Position numbers and translations under genes: made by a program. The notes below the pieces were generated by a model. That model searched no databases and was not told the origin of the DNA. It worked only from the letters and a program-made list of their open reading frames with translations. This document shows positions 6,860 through 15,597 of a DNA stretch of 63,483 nucleotides, piece after piece. The DNA is from Niastella populi (GTDB taxonomy: Bacteria > Bacteroidota > Bacteroidia > Chitinophagales > Chitinophagaceae): contig NZ_LWBP01000213.1 in the NCBI RefSeq assembly GCF_002078015.1, positions 1 through 63,483 of the forward strand, written 5' to 3'. Position 1 is the first letter of the stretch. Every line of letters starts with the position of its first letter.

Positions 6860-9784
6860 TTACTTTTTATTCGCTTTTGTTTCGGGCAAGGTGCTATACG
6901 CCTGTTTCAATCCACCCAAATCGATGCGGATCTCATCGAGCATTACCCCCGGATCAACGCAATAGATCCTTAATTTATGAAACCCTTTATCGAGATATGG
7001 CAATTGAACATTCTTTGCGGCACGGTTGCTTAGCACGTTCCGTTTCCATTCTTCGCTCCGGCCTTCGGTTTTAAGATCTACCAGGGTTAACGCACCGTCA
7101 TCTGCCGACACCGCATACCGGTTACGGTATTTATTGTTTACCGGATGTGCAGGCACGGCAAATACGGTCATCCGGGGCGTTGCCGGCGTGAACGTATAAA
7201 AATCATAGTCCACATAATGAGCCGCTTTTTTAATTCTTTCGAGGTCAGTGCCCATTGGCTTTTCACCGCCAAGCGGCAGGGAGGCGCGTAATACGGAGCC
7301 GGTATATCCGAGATCATCATACCTGCTCCACTTAAATGGCCCTGGCCTGCTGCTGATCGCATTATAAGCTGCAGCCTTTATACAGATATAACCATTGTTT
7401 TCAATGGCTGTACCGGCGGGCATTGGCGGTTTGTTTAAACGGCAGGCCTGTACCATCAACTCCGCCTGTTTGCCATTGCCCTTAAAAATAATTTTACCCG
7501 ACAGCTGTTTATCATCAGGCGCTTTGTTCCAGTCGATATAAACTTTTATCCGCTGCTGGTTCTTTCCCGGTTCCGCCAGTAACGATCCCGATGAGTGGGA
7601 AAGTCTTATCCAATCGGGGGCTGCGGCCGTCCAACTAACCGTTTTTTTATCACATAAAAAAATATCTACAAAATACTGTTGCCGGTAAATATTATCAAAA
7701 AGGGGTAATTGCAGTTTGACTGCATCACCCAATAAAGAAGAATCTTTTGTTACAAAACCTTCCGGTGCAATACCCCACCCGTCAGCTGCATCGATTGAAA
7801 TTTCCGGCATAACCGGTTCTTTGAAAACCGGCAGATCGCGCGGCCGCATCGACATAATGTTTTTCCATTTACCACCTGCCAGGGAGTTATTGTAATATTC
7901 CGTTTCCTTAATAATGCTGTCATATGCCGCCTTTGACATAGCAGCGTAATCCATGGCACTTAACCGGTTTTGTTTCGCATAGTACATAGCTTTATCCCGG
8001 TACAGGAATTTCTTATTCATGTAAGAGGCGCATACTACAGGGTAATACACCAGCTGATAAAATGCCGCTTCGGCCGGCATGCCTGCCAGTTTACTCCGCC
8101 GCAATTTCACCGCTTTCTCCAATGCATCGTAGCTATCTATCCGCGCCTGCGCTTCATCGCCATAATAAAAATGATTGTATTGCGTAGGGGCTGTTTGCGT
8201 CGTTGGTTCCGTCCGGCTCCAGCCCATAAACTCGGGCTTTCGTTCATACATCAGTAGGTAGAACCTAAGCAGTATGTTTTCAATAGCTGCCGCCTCTTCC
8301 CGTTCTTTGCTGATGGTGCGTTTTACCCAATCACCGAGATGATGCCGATAATTACTGCCTGCTATTTTATTTGGGTCATACGCCAGGCGGAAAAAATAAT
8401 CGGTGATGAACTCCAGCGGTTTTATATCACCCACATTCAGCACCCATAACCGGTTAGCCCCGGCTTGCAGGGCCTTCATCAGCTCTTCCTTCATTAAAGT
8501 GGGCGGCGTGGTGCCAAACCAGAGATAATCATGCGGGCGGCCCCAGTAGGAAGCATGATAATACACACCGGAACCACCGGCGCGCTTTTTTTCATTGTCG
8601 TTATTCAACCGGTGTATATACCCATAATTATCATCGGGCCATACCAGCGTAATATCGTCCGGCACCTTTAAGCCATTATCATAAATATCCAGCACCTCTT
8701 TGTAAGCTGTGAAAACCTGCGGAATGGAATCGGCCGGTTTGCCGCGGTATTTTGACAGCAGGTCGCGCTGGTCTTTAAAGATCTGTTCAAGCAGCGGAAC
8801 AGCTTCGCTTTTATTCTTCACTCCTTCCATCCCACTGTCGTGCACGCCCCGCATACCCATACTATACAGTACGTCATTGGCTGTAGTTTCCTGCACGCGG
8901 CTTTCCCAGTAATCAAACACTTTTTCCTTATTGGTAACATAATTGAAATGCCCCATGGTCTTTTCATTCCATTCCCCTACGTTATTACGCAGCATGGGCT
9001 CAGCATGGGAAGAACCGATCACTATGCTATAATCTTCCGCCACCTTTTTATTGTCCGGGTAATAGAAGAACGCCTTTGTGCAGGGATGCATGGCGGGCCA
9101 GATGAGATTGGCTTTCAGCCGCAGTAGCAATTCAAACACTTTTGCATAGGTATTTGGACCAATATCGCCGGTTTCGGGTTCAAATGTTTTTGCCGCCCAG
9201 GGCTGCAATCCCCAATCTTCATCATTGATAAATATGCCGCGGAATTTTATGCGCGGTGTGGTAGAAATAAAAAGCGGTTGTTGAATGGTCAATGACCGTT
9301 GTTGCTTTACCGGCACATCGGCCCACCAGTACCAGGGCGATACCCCCAGTTTTTCCGATAAAGAGAACACACCATAGGCTGTACCGCGGGCATCGCTGCC
9401 GGCGACCACCAATGCTTTTGAGATCCTGCTACCCGGTGTATCGATCACCTGCAATGCAAAACATTCCCATTTGTTTTTTAACGCTGTAATCAGTGATGAC
9501 TGCTTTCCGGTAAACTGCTGTATAAGCGGCGCGGAAATATTTCCGATAACGATAACATTCCCCTTTGCCTGTGCCCTGTCTGTGATCACCGCCGGCCGGC
9601 TGCCCGTTAACAGTTGCAGATCATTGGCGAGCAAATGCGCTGCAATAGAATCCAGCTTCGGCCCCGCCGTACTATATAAGATCTGTACCCCTTTCTCTTT
9701 ATCGGTGAATGAGAAATCCTGTGCAACGGAAGCAACCGGTAATAAAAAAACCAACCCCCAAAAACAGCGAAACAACTGGTTCAT
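6860..9784 (-). CDS. GH115 alpha-glucuronidase, secreted
   Basis: A glycoside hydrolase family 115 protein, which removes 1,2-linked (4-O-methyl-)glucuronic acid from glucuronoxylan or arabinogalactan. Start chosen at 9784 (974 residues) because the next residues form a good signal peptide (F-W-G-L-V-F-L-L-P-V-A-S-V-A-Q); the longer reading from 9814 would begin inside a likely -7 promoter element. GH115 landmarks: G-T-A-Y-G-V-F-S-L-S-E-K-L-G-V-S-P-W-Y-W-W-A-D, then F-R-G-I-F-I-N-D-E-D-W, L-K-A-N-L-I-W-P-A-M-H, and W-P-D-D-N-Y-G-Y-I. The C-terminal part (about 790-970) matches the GH115 C-terminal domain. Length is typical. It sits next to the SusC/SusD locus and just upstream of the GH28 relic. 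Confidence 0.92.
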   Translation of the reverse strand: MNQLFRCFWGLVFLLPVASVAQDFSFTDKEKGVQILYSTAGPKLDSIAAHLLANDLQLLTGSRPAVITDRAQAKGNVIVIGNISAPLIQQFTGKQSSLITALKNKWECFALQVIDTPGSRISKALVVAGSDARGTAYGVFSLSEKLGVSPWYWWADVPVKQQRSLTIQQPLFISTTPRIKFRGIFINDEDWGLQPWAAKTFEPETGDIGPNTYAKVFELLLRLKANLIWPAMHPCTKAFFYYPDNKKVAEDYSIVIGSSHAEPMLRNNVGEWNEKTMGHFNYVTNKEKVFDYWESRVQETTANDVLYSMGMRGVHDSGMEGVKNKSEAVPLLEQIFKDQRDLLSKYRGKPADSIPQVFTAYKEVLDIYDNGLKVPDDITLVWPDDNYGYIHRLNNDNEKKRAGGSGVYYHASYWGRPHDYLWFGTTPPTLMKEELMKALQAGANRLWVLNVGDIKPLEFITDYFFRLAYDPNKIAGSNYRHHLGDWVKRTISKEREEAAAIENILLRFYLLMYERKPEFMGWSRTEPTTQTAPTQYNHFYYGDEAQARIDSYDALEKAVKLRRSKLAGMPAEAAFYQLVYYPVVCASYMNKKFLYRDKAMYYAKQNRLSAMDYAAMSKAAYDSIIKETEYYNNSLAGGKWKNIMSMRPRDLPVFKEPVMPEISIDAADGWGIAPEGFVTKDSSLLGDAVKLQLPLFDNIYRQQYFVDIFLCDKKTVSWTAAAPDWIRLSHSSGSLLAEPGKNQQRIKVYIDWNKAPDDKQLSGKIIFKGNGKQAELMVQACRLNKPPMPAGTAIENNGYICIKAAAYNAISSRPGPFKWSRYDDLGYTGSVLRASLPLGGEKPMGTDLERIKKAAHYVDYDFYTFTPATPRMTVFAVPAHPVNNKYRNRYAVSADDGALTLVDLKTEGRSEEWKRNVLSNRAAKNVQLPYLDKGFHKLRIYCVDPGVMLDEIRIDLGGLKQAYSTLPETKANKK

Positions 9785-9811
9785 ACGGCAATTATTGACA
9801 AAATAACCTGT

Positions 9812-9819
9812 CAAATATA
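9812..9819 (-). promoter_or_regulatory. Likely -7 element of the GH115 gene
   Basis: TATATTTG on the minus strand fits the Bacteroidota -7 consensus TAnnTTTG. It is 27 bp upstream of the chosen ATG. No good TTTG is found at the -33 distance, so the call rests on half the promoter. Confidence 0.35.
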
Positions 9820-9940
9820 ACCCGGCGGTTCAATTGGCCAGCCTGTACCATCCCGGACGGAATTCTCCCGGGAACCGCCTTTACTTCTCCTGAATGCGCC
9901 CAAAAAAACGTTAAATGCCGCCATTCATCCACACCGGTGT

Positions 9941-9972
9941 TTTGTACGGCTTGATTTTTAATGCTATTTTTA
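9941..9972 (+). promoter_or_regulatory. Promoter of the small lipoprotein gene
   Basis: TTTG (9941-9944), a 20-nt spacer, then TATTTTTA (9965-9972), one base off the Bacteroidota consensus TTTG-N19/20-TAnnTTTG. It overlaps an upstream in-frame ATG at 9961, which supports translation from 9997. Confidence 0.45.
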
Positions 9973-9996
9973 ATGACTAAACCTGCAACGATATTC

Positions 9997-10467
9997 ATGC
10001 GCTATCTATTTTTCATCCTGGCATTTGCGGTAACAGGCTGTTCGTCATCCGAAATAACGAACCGGAATTACCTTACCCACAGCAACGGCAACGGTAGCAG
10101 CACCAACCAGGTACAGAAAATTGAAATGCGCCTGAGCGCCTTTGGAGTTGAAGCGGACAAATACCCTTACATAGATGTGTTTATTGATTTCGATTCCGAT
10201 TCAAGCTACTGCCGAAAACGGTACGACAATCCAAAATATAAAGACTCGGTTTACCGGCTCACAAAAGCCGAAATGCTCATCATTGCATCACTCATCGAAA
10301 AATCGGACCTGCACAAACTCAAAAAAGAATACACCGTCTCCAAAACAGATCAGCCTTCATCAAAAACCACCATCTATTTAAACAATAACACTTTTCAGTT
10401 TAAAGATTACGGCCTGGTGGCTGAATATCCTTTATCGGAATTGTATAAGATCGTTTATAAATACTAG
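9997..10467 (+). CDS. Small lipoprotein of unknown function
   Basis: 156 residues with a short lipoprotein signal peptide (F-I-L-A-F-A-V-T-G-C; Cys15). The mature part is hydrophilic with a repeated-strand look (Y-I-D-V-F-I-D-F-D-S-D-S-S-Y, then T-T-I-Y-L-N-N-N-T-F-Q-F-K) and no recognised domain. The start at 9997 is preferred over 9961 because of the lipobox position and the promoter. It is divergent from the GH115 gene. Role unknown. Confidence 0.7.
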   Translation: MRYLFFILAFAVTGCSSSEITNRNYLTHSNGNGSSTNQVQKIEMRLSAFGVEADKYPYIDVFIDFDSDSSYCRKRYDNPKYKDSVYRLTKAEMLIIASLIEKSDLHKLKKEYTVSKTDQPSSKTTIYLNNNTFQFKDYGLVAEYPLSELYKIVYKY

Positions 10468-10553
10468 CTGATCGTATGCTGATCTACTTCCTTTCCATTG
10501 ATCTGCACCAGTTACCCAATTGTAATTCGTGGTATCTTTGCCGGTGAGTAAAG

Positions 10554-11039
10554 ATGATCATGACTACAAGGCCAACGATAACATTCAAAAAAGCCACAAC
10601 ACCGGCAGATTTCGAAAACGGTAAACAACTGTTCCGGCAATATATTCAGTCGCTCGATTTTGAACTCAACTTTCAGGATGTGGACCGCGAACTGGCGGAA
10701 ATTGCCATTGAATACAACGCACCAACCGGCGCCCTGCTGCTTGCCTGTGATGAGGATAAAACCATCGCCTGCGCCGGCGTTCGCAAGATCGATGGCACTA
10801 CCGCCGAATTAAAAAGAATGTTTGTTGACCCCGCCTACCGGGGCCTCCAGCTCGGCCAACAATTGTTACAGCAGGCCCTCGGGGAAGCAAAGCGATCGGG
10901 TTATCGTTTTATCAGGCTCGATACCGTTCCCCGCATGAAAGCTGCCATCAAATTATATAAGAATGCCGGCTTTTATGAAATTGACGCGTACCGGTTCAAC
11001 CCCATCACCGGCGCTATTTATATGGAAAAAGAATTATAA
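10554..11039 (+). CDS. GNAT-family N-acetyltransferase
   Basis: 161 residues covering a complete GNAT fold. The acetyl-CoA loop is at about 90-104 (M-F-V-D-P-A-Y-R-G-L-Q-L-G-Q-Q-L-L), preceded by the beta-4 strand A-E-L-K-R and followed by I-R-L-D-T and the C-terminal Y-K-N-A-G-F-Y-E-I. The acceptor substrate is not predictable. A second Met is at codon 3. The gene converges on the glycan-locus operon, and the two share a terminator. Confidence 0.88.
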   Translation: MIMTTRPTITFKKATTPADFENGKQLFRQYIQSLDFELNFQDVDRELAEIAIEYNAPTGALLLACDEDKTIACAGVRKIDGTTAELKRMFVDPAYRGLQLGQQLLQQALGEAKRSGYRFIRLDTVPRMKAAIKLYKNAGFYEIDAYRFNPITGAIYMEKEL

Positions 11040-11069
11040 AAAAGACCGCCCCGAAAAAAATCCGGGGCG
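11038..11069 (-). terminator. Terminator of the glycan-locus operon, shared with the GNAT gene
   Basis: CGCCCCG (11047-11053) pairs with CGGGGCG (11063-11069). Read on the minus strand, the stem is followed by a T-rich run (GTCTTTTTTAT), so it best serves the minus-strand operon. In the other direction the U-tract is missing. Confidence 0.65.
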
Positions 11070-11134
11070 ATCGTATCTGGATATAGGCTTCGGTGTTTGA
11101 GGGTATACCTGCTATTACGCGATACCCCCGAGGT

Positions 11135-12337
11135 TTAAGGCAATTTCATCAGCCGTACTTTAAACGCTTTCATATAGTTGTTCGTGCCCGTCATGTCGGC
11201 CTGCAGGCCTACCGATACCTGGGTACTGGCCCCGGTAACGGTAAATTCGAGCGTATTATCGGTGTTTTTTGCTATTGTACGGTATGCTATAGCCGAGGTG
11301 GGCACATCGCCGATATCGGGCAAACTGGCGCCGGGGGCAACCGTAATGTACTTGATGCCTCCGCTGGAGCAATCGCCTGCCGTTACGGTCAATATATACT
11401 TTCCGGCCGGCAGCGCGAATGTCTGGTAGATCTTGCCATTGGGAACAGGCGGCATTCCACTCCATGCTTCAATAGATAGCGCTTTTGACGGCAACCAGCT
11501 GCCATTGTCGAGCCCGCCTATATCATTGCCGCCATTTCGTACATCCGGGGTCGTGATCCAGTCGGCAGGCGTTTGCCACCGGCCCGTTCCGCCGTCTGAA
11601 TTGGCAAAACCCGGTCCGGCATTTTTCAAATAAACACCCGTTACATCGGCTTTCACCGTCACATGCTGGTACTGGCTGTAAAAAGTATCTATGGCCAGGG
11701 TATCGGGCAGGTACAGGGTACGGTATTGAAATGTCGTTCCGAATTTATAATTCTTCAATACCGTTTTACTGTCTGTTCTGTTTACAAACGCCGTTTGCAC
11801 GTTGTCGGAATTGTCGGTATACTTCAGCTCACTACCCAATGCGCCTGTACTGGCGTCGAGGATATTCCAGTCGAGGCTTACCGAGTCGCCAGCAAACAGT
11901 CCGTCTTTGAGGGTGCGGTTCAGCAGTAAGCTCTTATACACTTCGCCGAATATCCGCCCGGTGATGGTTACATTAACCGACCGGTTGCCGTATTTATCGA
12001 TGGTAACGAGGGTGAACGTTTTCACGCCTTCTTCCATATTCTTCAGGATGGCCCTTACCGTATCCACGCCGGCTGTGCGGTTAACGGGCAGCACGAACGA
12101 ATCGGTTCTGTTGTTCCAGTAAATGCGCATTTCCGTTATTTTAGGATCGGCTATGAGCAAACCGGAAAGCATGATACGGCCGTCGCCGGGATGCGCTTTT
12201 ACCGAATCTATTTTCCCGGTGTAGGTTATGCTTCCGCCCGAAAGGTATTTGTCCTTGTAATCATCCATCTTTCTGCATGCGACCAGAACGACCGCAATGC
12301 TCAACAGTATGGTTACGTATGATTGGGTTGTTTTCAT
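11135..12337 (-). CDS. DUF4998-type surface lipoprotein of the glycan locus
   Basis: Start chosen at 12337 (400 residues) to place a lipoprotein signal at the N-terminus (I-A-V-V-L-V-A-C, Cys21); upstream codons overlap the preceding gene. The first ~200 residues resemble DUF4998 (G-K-I-D-S-V-K-A-H-P-G-D-G-R and I-T-E-M-R-I-Y-W-N). The C-terminal ~160 residues form a secreted carbohydrate-binding-like beta-sandwich (W-L-P-S-K-A-L-S-I-E-A-W, then I-Y-Q-T-F-A-L-P-A-G-K-Y) similar to DUF5013. It is the last gene of the GH35-SusC-SusD unit and probably a surface glycan-binding protein. Family names are from memory of similar SusCD neighbours. Confidence 0.75.
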   Translation of the reverse strand: MKTTQSYVTILLSIAVVLVACRKMDDYKDKYLSGGSITYTGKIDSVKAHPGDGRIMLSGLLIADPKITEMRIYWNNRTDSFVLPVNRTAGVDTVRAILKNMEEGVKTFTLVTIDKYGNRSVNVTITGRIFGEVYKSLLLNRTLKDGLFAGDSVSLDWNILDASTGALGSELKYTDNSDNVQTAFVNRTDSKTVLKNYKFGTTFQYRTLYLPDTLAIDTFYSQYQHVTVKADVTGVYLKNAGPGFANSDGGTGRWQTPADWITTPDVRNGGNDIGGLDNGSWLPSKALSIEAWSGMPPVPNGKIYQTFALPAGKYILTVTAGDCSSGGIKYITVAPGASLPDIGDVPTSAIAYRTIAKNTDNTLEFTVTGASTQVSVGLQADMTGTNNYMKAFKVRLMKLP

Positions 12338-12359
12338 TTTTCTCAAATTAAGGTTGGTG

Positions 12360-13559
12360 TTATAATGGCTTGCCATAGATGGATATTTCACATCCGGTAA
12401 GCGTTTGCCGCAAACCGCTCCAGTTATACCTGTGCCTTACCCTGATATATCGCACAGGCGGCGCCGTAATGGGAATTTCCCAGCCGCTGCCTGCTTTTCC
12501 GGCTGCCACGTCATCTGAATTCTCGGTACCATAAGGCAAACCGGAGGGTTTTGTTTCGCGGCATTCCGCCAGTTTCGTCCAACCGGCCCAACCGCCACCG
12601 GGCGATGGGTTGTTGGTACCCCACAGTTCGTATACTTTCATACTGGCGTTCTCAAAATACCGCGGGTCGGGGTAATGCCACCAGGTGAACCGGCTCAACT
12701 GTGCGGTAACGCCCATATCGAACGTAAACCATACGCCATTGGTCGTATCAGTAATGGTTTCATAAGAACAAATGGCAGAGCCCCAGCCGCTGTACACGCC
12801 ATCCCACAGGTGACGCATCTGGCGGCCATAGGCATTTACGGGCAGGTCGCCGGGCAGCAGGTATTCGGAAAAACCCGATTTCGGGATCAGCGTTTCGAAC
12901 AGCGGCGCCAGTTCCGCAAAAAGCGTATCGCTCTGGTTCTGGAACTGGTCGCGGATATAAAAAGCGAAACTCTTTTTTGTGGTGTCCATACCCCGCAAAC
13001 TTTGGTTGATCGCTTTCAGTGAACTGTATACCGCCCCATACTGCGCCCATTGCCCGAACTGGTCTTTCAACAGCACGATGATCGAAAGCGGTTTGGCGTC
13101 GGGGTTGACTGTCTGAATGTTGATGCCCCCGAAAGTAGCCGCCACTTTTAAACTGTCGAATGACGACAGGTAGGCCGGCATCAGCGGCTTAACAGTGACT
13201 TTATAAGGATCGGAAGCGACCTCGCTTCTGTTCACGGCATACAGCGATACCACTGTTTCACTGGTATCCTTAAAACCGTCGACCAGCAGGTTATTGGTAT
13301 AGAACGAGGCTTTTGCTTCCCTTTTCACGCCCGGTCTTATTTCATAAACGGCTTTTACATACAGCAGGTCTTCATCACCGGGCAACGTATAGGTGATGCG
13401 GGCCTCCCCTTTCAGGTTTTCGACCTTTCCATTGCTAACCGGTGCAGGCGGTGTGGAGTTATTCTCCAATGGACCAATATCATCCATTTTTTTGCAGGCC
13501 CCAATGCCTGCCGCCAGCCCCAGGACCCATAACAGCGGTTTATATATTCCAGGTTTCAT
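12360..13559 (-). CDS. DUF4959/DUF5126/DUF5000 surface lipoprotein
   Basis: 399 residues. Lipoprotein signal (A-A-G-I-G-A-C, Cys22). Three regions follow: a DUF4959-like Fn3 domain (about 40-130, V-E-N-L-K-G-E-A-R-I-T-Y), a DUF5126-like domain (about 130-220) and a discoidin-like C-terminal domain of DUF5000 type (about 235-399, ending Y-I-R-V-R-H-R-Y-N-W-S-G-L-R-Q-T). This architecture is common just after SusD genes and is thought to be a surface glycan-binding protein. It starts 65 bp after the SusD stop, and its last codons lie just before the next gene's start. Confidence 0.85.
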   Translation of the reverse strand: MKPGIYKPLLWVLGLAAGIGACKKMDDIGPLENNSTPPAPVSNGKVENLKGEARITYTLPGDEDLLYVKAVYEIRPGVKREAKASFYTNNLLVDGFKDTSETVVSLYAVNRSEVASDPYKVTVKPLMPAYLSSFDSLKVAATFGGINIQTVNPDAKPLSIIVLLKDQFGQWAQYGAVYSSLKAINQSLRGMDTTKKSFAFYIRDQFQNQSDTLFAELAPLFETLIPKSGFSEYLLPGDLPVNAYGRQMRHLWDGVYSGWGSAICSYETITDTTNGVWFTFDMGVTAQLSRFTWWHYPDPRYFENASMKVYELWGTNNPSPGGGWAGWTKLAECRETKPSGLPYGTENSDDVAAGKAGSGWEIPITAPPVRYIRVRHRYNWSGLRQTLTGCEISIYGKPL

Positions 13560-13624
13560 GTTTTATTCGTTTTGCAATTGTTAATTGGTTTTCATGCTCA
13601 GCGCTTATTATTTTCAATGACGGT

Positions 13625-15568
13625 TTACCAGCCTGTATTTTGTACCAGCATGGGGTTAACCGAAATTTCGTATTCCCTGATGGGCCAGAAATAATCGCGC
13701 GGCGCTATGAACTTTTGCGGATAAATATTTACCACACGGTAATAGCCCGCTGCTGCAGCCTGTGTGCGGTCCCAACCGGTGATCGGTTTGTTGAGCTCAA
13801 TGGCCGCTTCCTTCCAACGGCGCAGGTCCCACAACCTGCTTCCTTCAAAGGCCATTTCTATCAGCCGCTCGCGGCGAATGATCTCCCGCAGGCCTTCTTT
13901 GGTCAACGGTTTGCCGGGACTGTTTGAATACTGGCTCCAGGAAGCCACCACGCCTTTCAACCCCGCTCTTTCGCGTACCCTGTCCAGATAAGTATATACA
14001 TCTTCAGAAGGGCCTGCGGCCTCATTCTGGGCTTCTGCGTACAACAGGTACAGGTCGGCCAGCCGGAACATGGGCCAGGGATAGTTTTCAGAGGTAGCAC
14101 TGTTAACGGTACCCGAAAATGCAAACTTCCAGTTCACCAGCTTTTTTATCCAGTAGCCTGTCATGTTTATATAATCGGTATTCACTTCGTTCATCCGCTG
14201 CCCCTGTTTGGCTTCTACTGTATAGGTGGCGCTGTCGCTGCCCGTTATACTGTTCTGCATATACCAAACGCTGCCATCGAAACCGAGGTCGGCATAGAAC
14301 CTTGGTTCGCGGTCGAAGTTGAGCCGCGCCGTCTGGTAACCCGTTGCCAGGTTAAACCGTTCTGCCGGGGTAGCCGTTCTCAACTCTGTAAAGTTTGAAA
14401 AATTGTAGGTCTTGTCTTCATTGATGGGCACTCCATGATCGGTGTAGAACTGCTGCGCTATTTTCAATGGAGCGCATAACTGGTTATAGGCGGCCAGGTT
14501 GATAGGCGCCCGCGGGTCTATCTGGCCCATACAAATACTTTGAATGTAATCGGGCGACTGACTTGTGAGCGATACATTGCGGGTAGAACCCCAGATCAGT
14601 TCACTGTTCCATCGTTCGCATATGGCATTACGAATGCTCATTTGCACCCTGGTGGTATCGCTCAATTTATTCAGCCCCGTGAATTTGTATAATTCCAGCC
14701 CCGCCTGGTGCGCCACGTCAATGGCTTCTTTGGCAGCCGTGGCAGCCCGTTGCCATTTGGCGGCATCATAAGCAGCGGAAAAAAGCGACTCTCCGTCCTG
14801 GTTCTTCAATGCACTGAAATCGTTGTTGCCATTGAACAGCGGGCTGGCGGCCATTACAAGCACCCGGGCTTTTACGGCCAGCGCAATCGGTTTGGTGATG
14901 CGGCCGGCTTCGTTGGCAACATCTGTTATTTTCATTGGCAGTTTTTCTGCGGCATCATCGAGCAGGCTAACGATATAATTCACCACTGAATCAACCGGCG
15001 CTCGCTTCACCCGCACCTGGTCGGGCGTTGAAGAGATGGGCAGCGCTTTTTCTGCTATGGGTATGGGCCCATAATTCCTGAGCAGGTAAAAATGGTAGTA
15101 GGCTTTCAGGAATTCCACTTCGCCCAGCCACTGGCTGCGCAGGTCCGGCTCGAGGTCGTATACCTTGTTGGCATCGCTTATATTATCGAGAAAGATATTA
15201 CAATGGCGTAAACCGGCGTACAGGCCGTTGGTGCCATCCCAATAGTTGGCAAAGGGATTTACCTTGTTCTGGTTGCCCTTGGCAATATCCCAAATGGTGT
15301 TATTGAAAAATACGCCCGATCTCGGCAGCCAGCACTCATCACCGGCCATAAAACCAATGGAGGTGATGGGTTGGTTTTCCGTTGGCAGAAATGAATAGCA
15401 GGTGAAGAGGTATTTTTCCGCTTCCCGCTTTAAGGTGAACGCATTGTCTATGGTTACCACGTTATCGGGCACCACATCGAGGTATTTGTTACACCCGAAA
15501 AGGGCAGCAACCGTAACCACTGCCGTGGTGAGTGCCGTATATTTATTTGCAAACAATCTCTTTTTCAT
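13625..15568 (-). CDS. SusD/RagB-family nutrient-binding lipoprotein
   Basis: 647 residues with a lipoprotein signal (V-A-A-L-F-G-C, Cys26) followed by N-K-Y-L-D-V-V-P, the usual start of mature SusD proteins. The TPR-like helices (F-L-K-A-Y-Y-H-F-Y-L-L-R-N-Y-G-P-I-P) and C-terminal signature (R-L-A-D-L-Y-L-L-Y-A-E-A-Q-N-E, then I-R-R-E-R-L-I-E-M-A-F-E-G-S-R-L-W-D-L-R-R-W) are clear. It caps the SusC pore on the cell surface and captures the glycan. It starts 29 bp after the SusC stop. Confidence 0.96.
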   Translation of the reverse strand: MKKRLFANKYTALTTAVVTVAALFGCNKYLDVVPDNVVTIDNAFTLKREAEKYLFTCYSFLPTENQPITSIGFMAGDECWLPRSGVFFNNTIWDIAKGNQNKVNPFANYWDGTNGLYAGLRHCNIFLDNISDANKVYDLEPDLRSQWLGEVEFLKAYYHFYLLRNYGPIPIAEKALPISSTPDQVRVKRAPVDSVVNYIVSLLDDAAEKLPMKITDVANEAGRITKPIALAVKARVLVMAASPLFNGNNDFSALKNQDGESLFSAAYDAAKWQRAATAAKEAIDVAHQAGLELYKFTGLNKLSDTTRVQMSIRNAICERWNSELIWGSTRNVSLTSQSPDYIQSICMGQIDPRAPINLAAYNQLCAPLKIAQQFYTDHGVPINEDKTYNFSNFTELRTATPAERFNLATGYQTARLNFDREPRFYADLGFDGSVWYMQNSITGSDSATYTVEAKQGQRMNEVNTDYINMTGYWIKKLVNWKFAFSGTVNSATSENYPWPMFRLADLYLLYAEAQNEAAGPSEDVYTYLDRVRERAGLKGVVASWSQYSNSPGKPLTKEGLREIIRRERLIEMAFEGSRLWDLRRWKEAAIELNKPITGWDRTQAAAAGYYRVVNIYPQKFIAPRDYFWPIREYEISVNPMLVQNTGW

Positions 15569-15597
15569 ATACTCTTTTTGCTGTGATCAAAAAATGG

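Noticed and set aside
9785-9814. N-terminal extension of the GH115 protein
   Set aside because: The extra ten residues precede a complete signal peptide and overlap a likely -7 promoter element.
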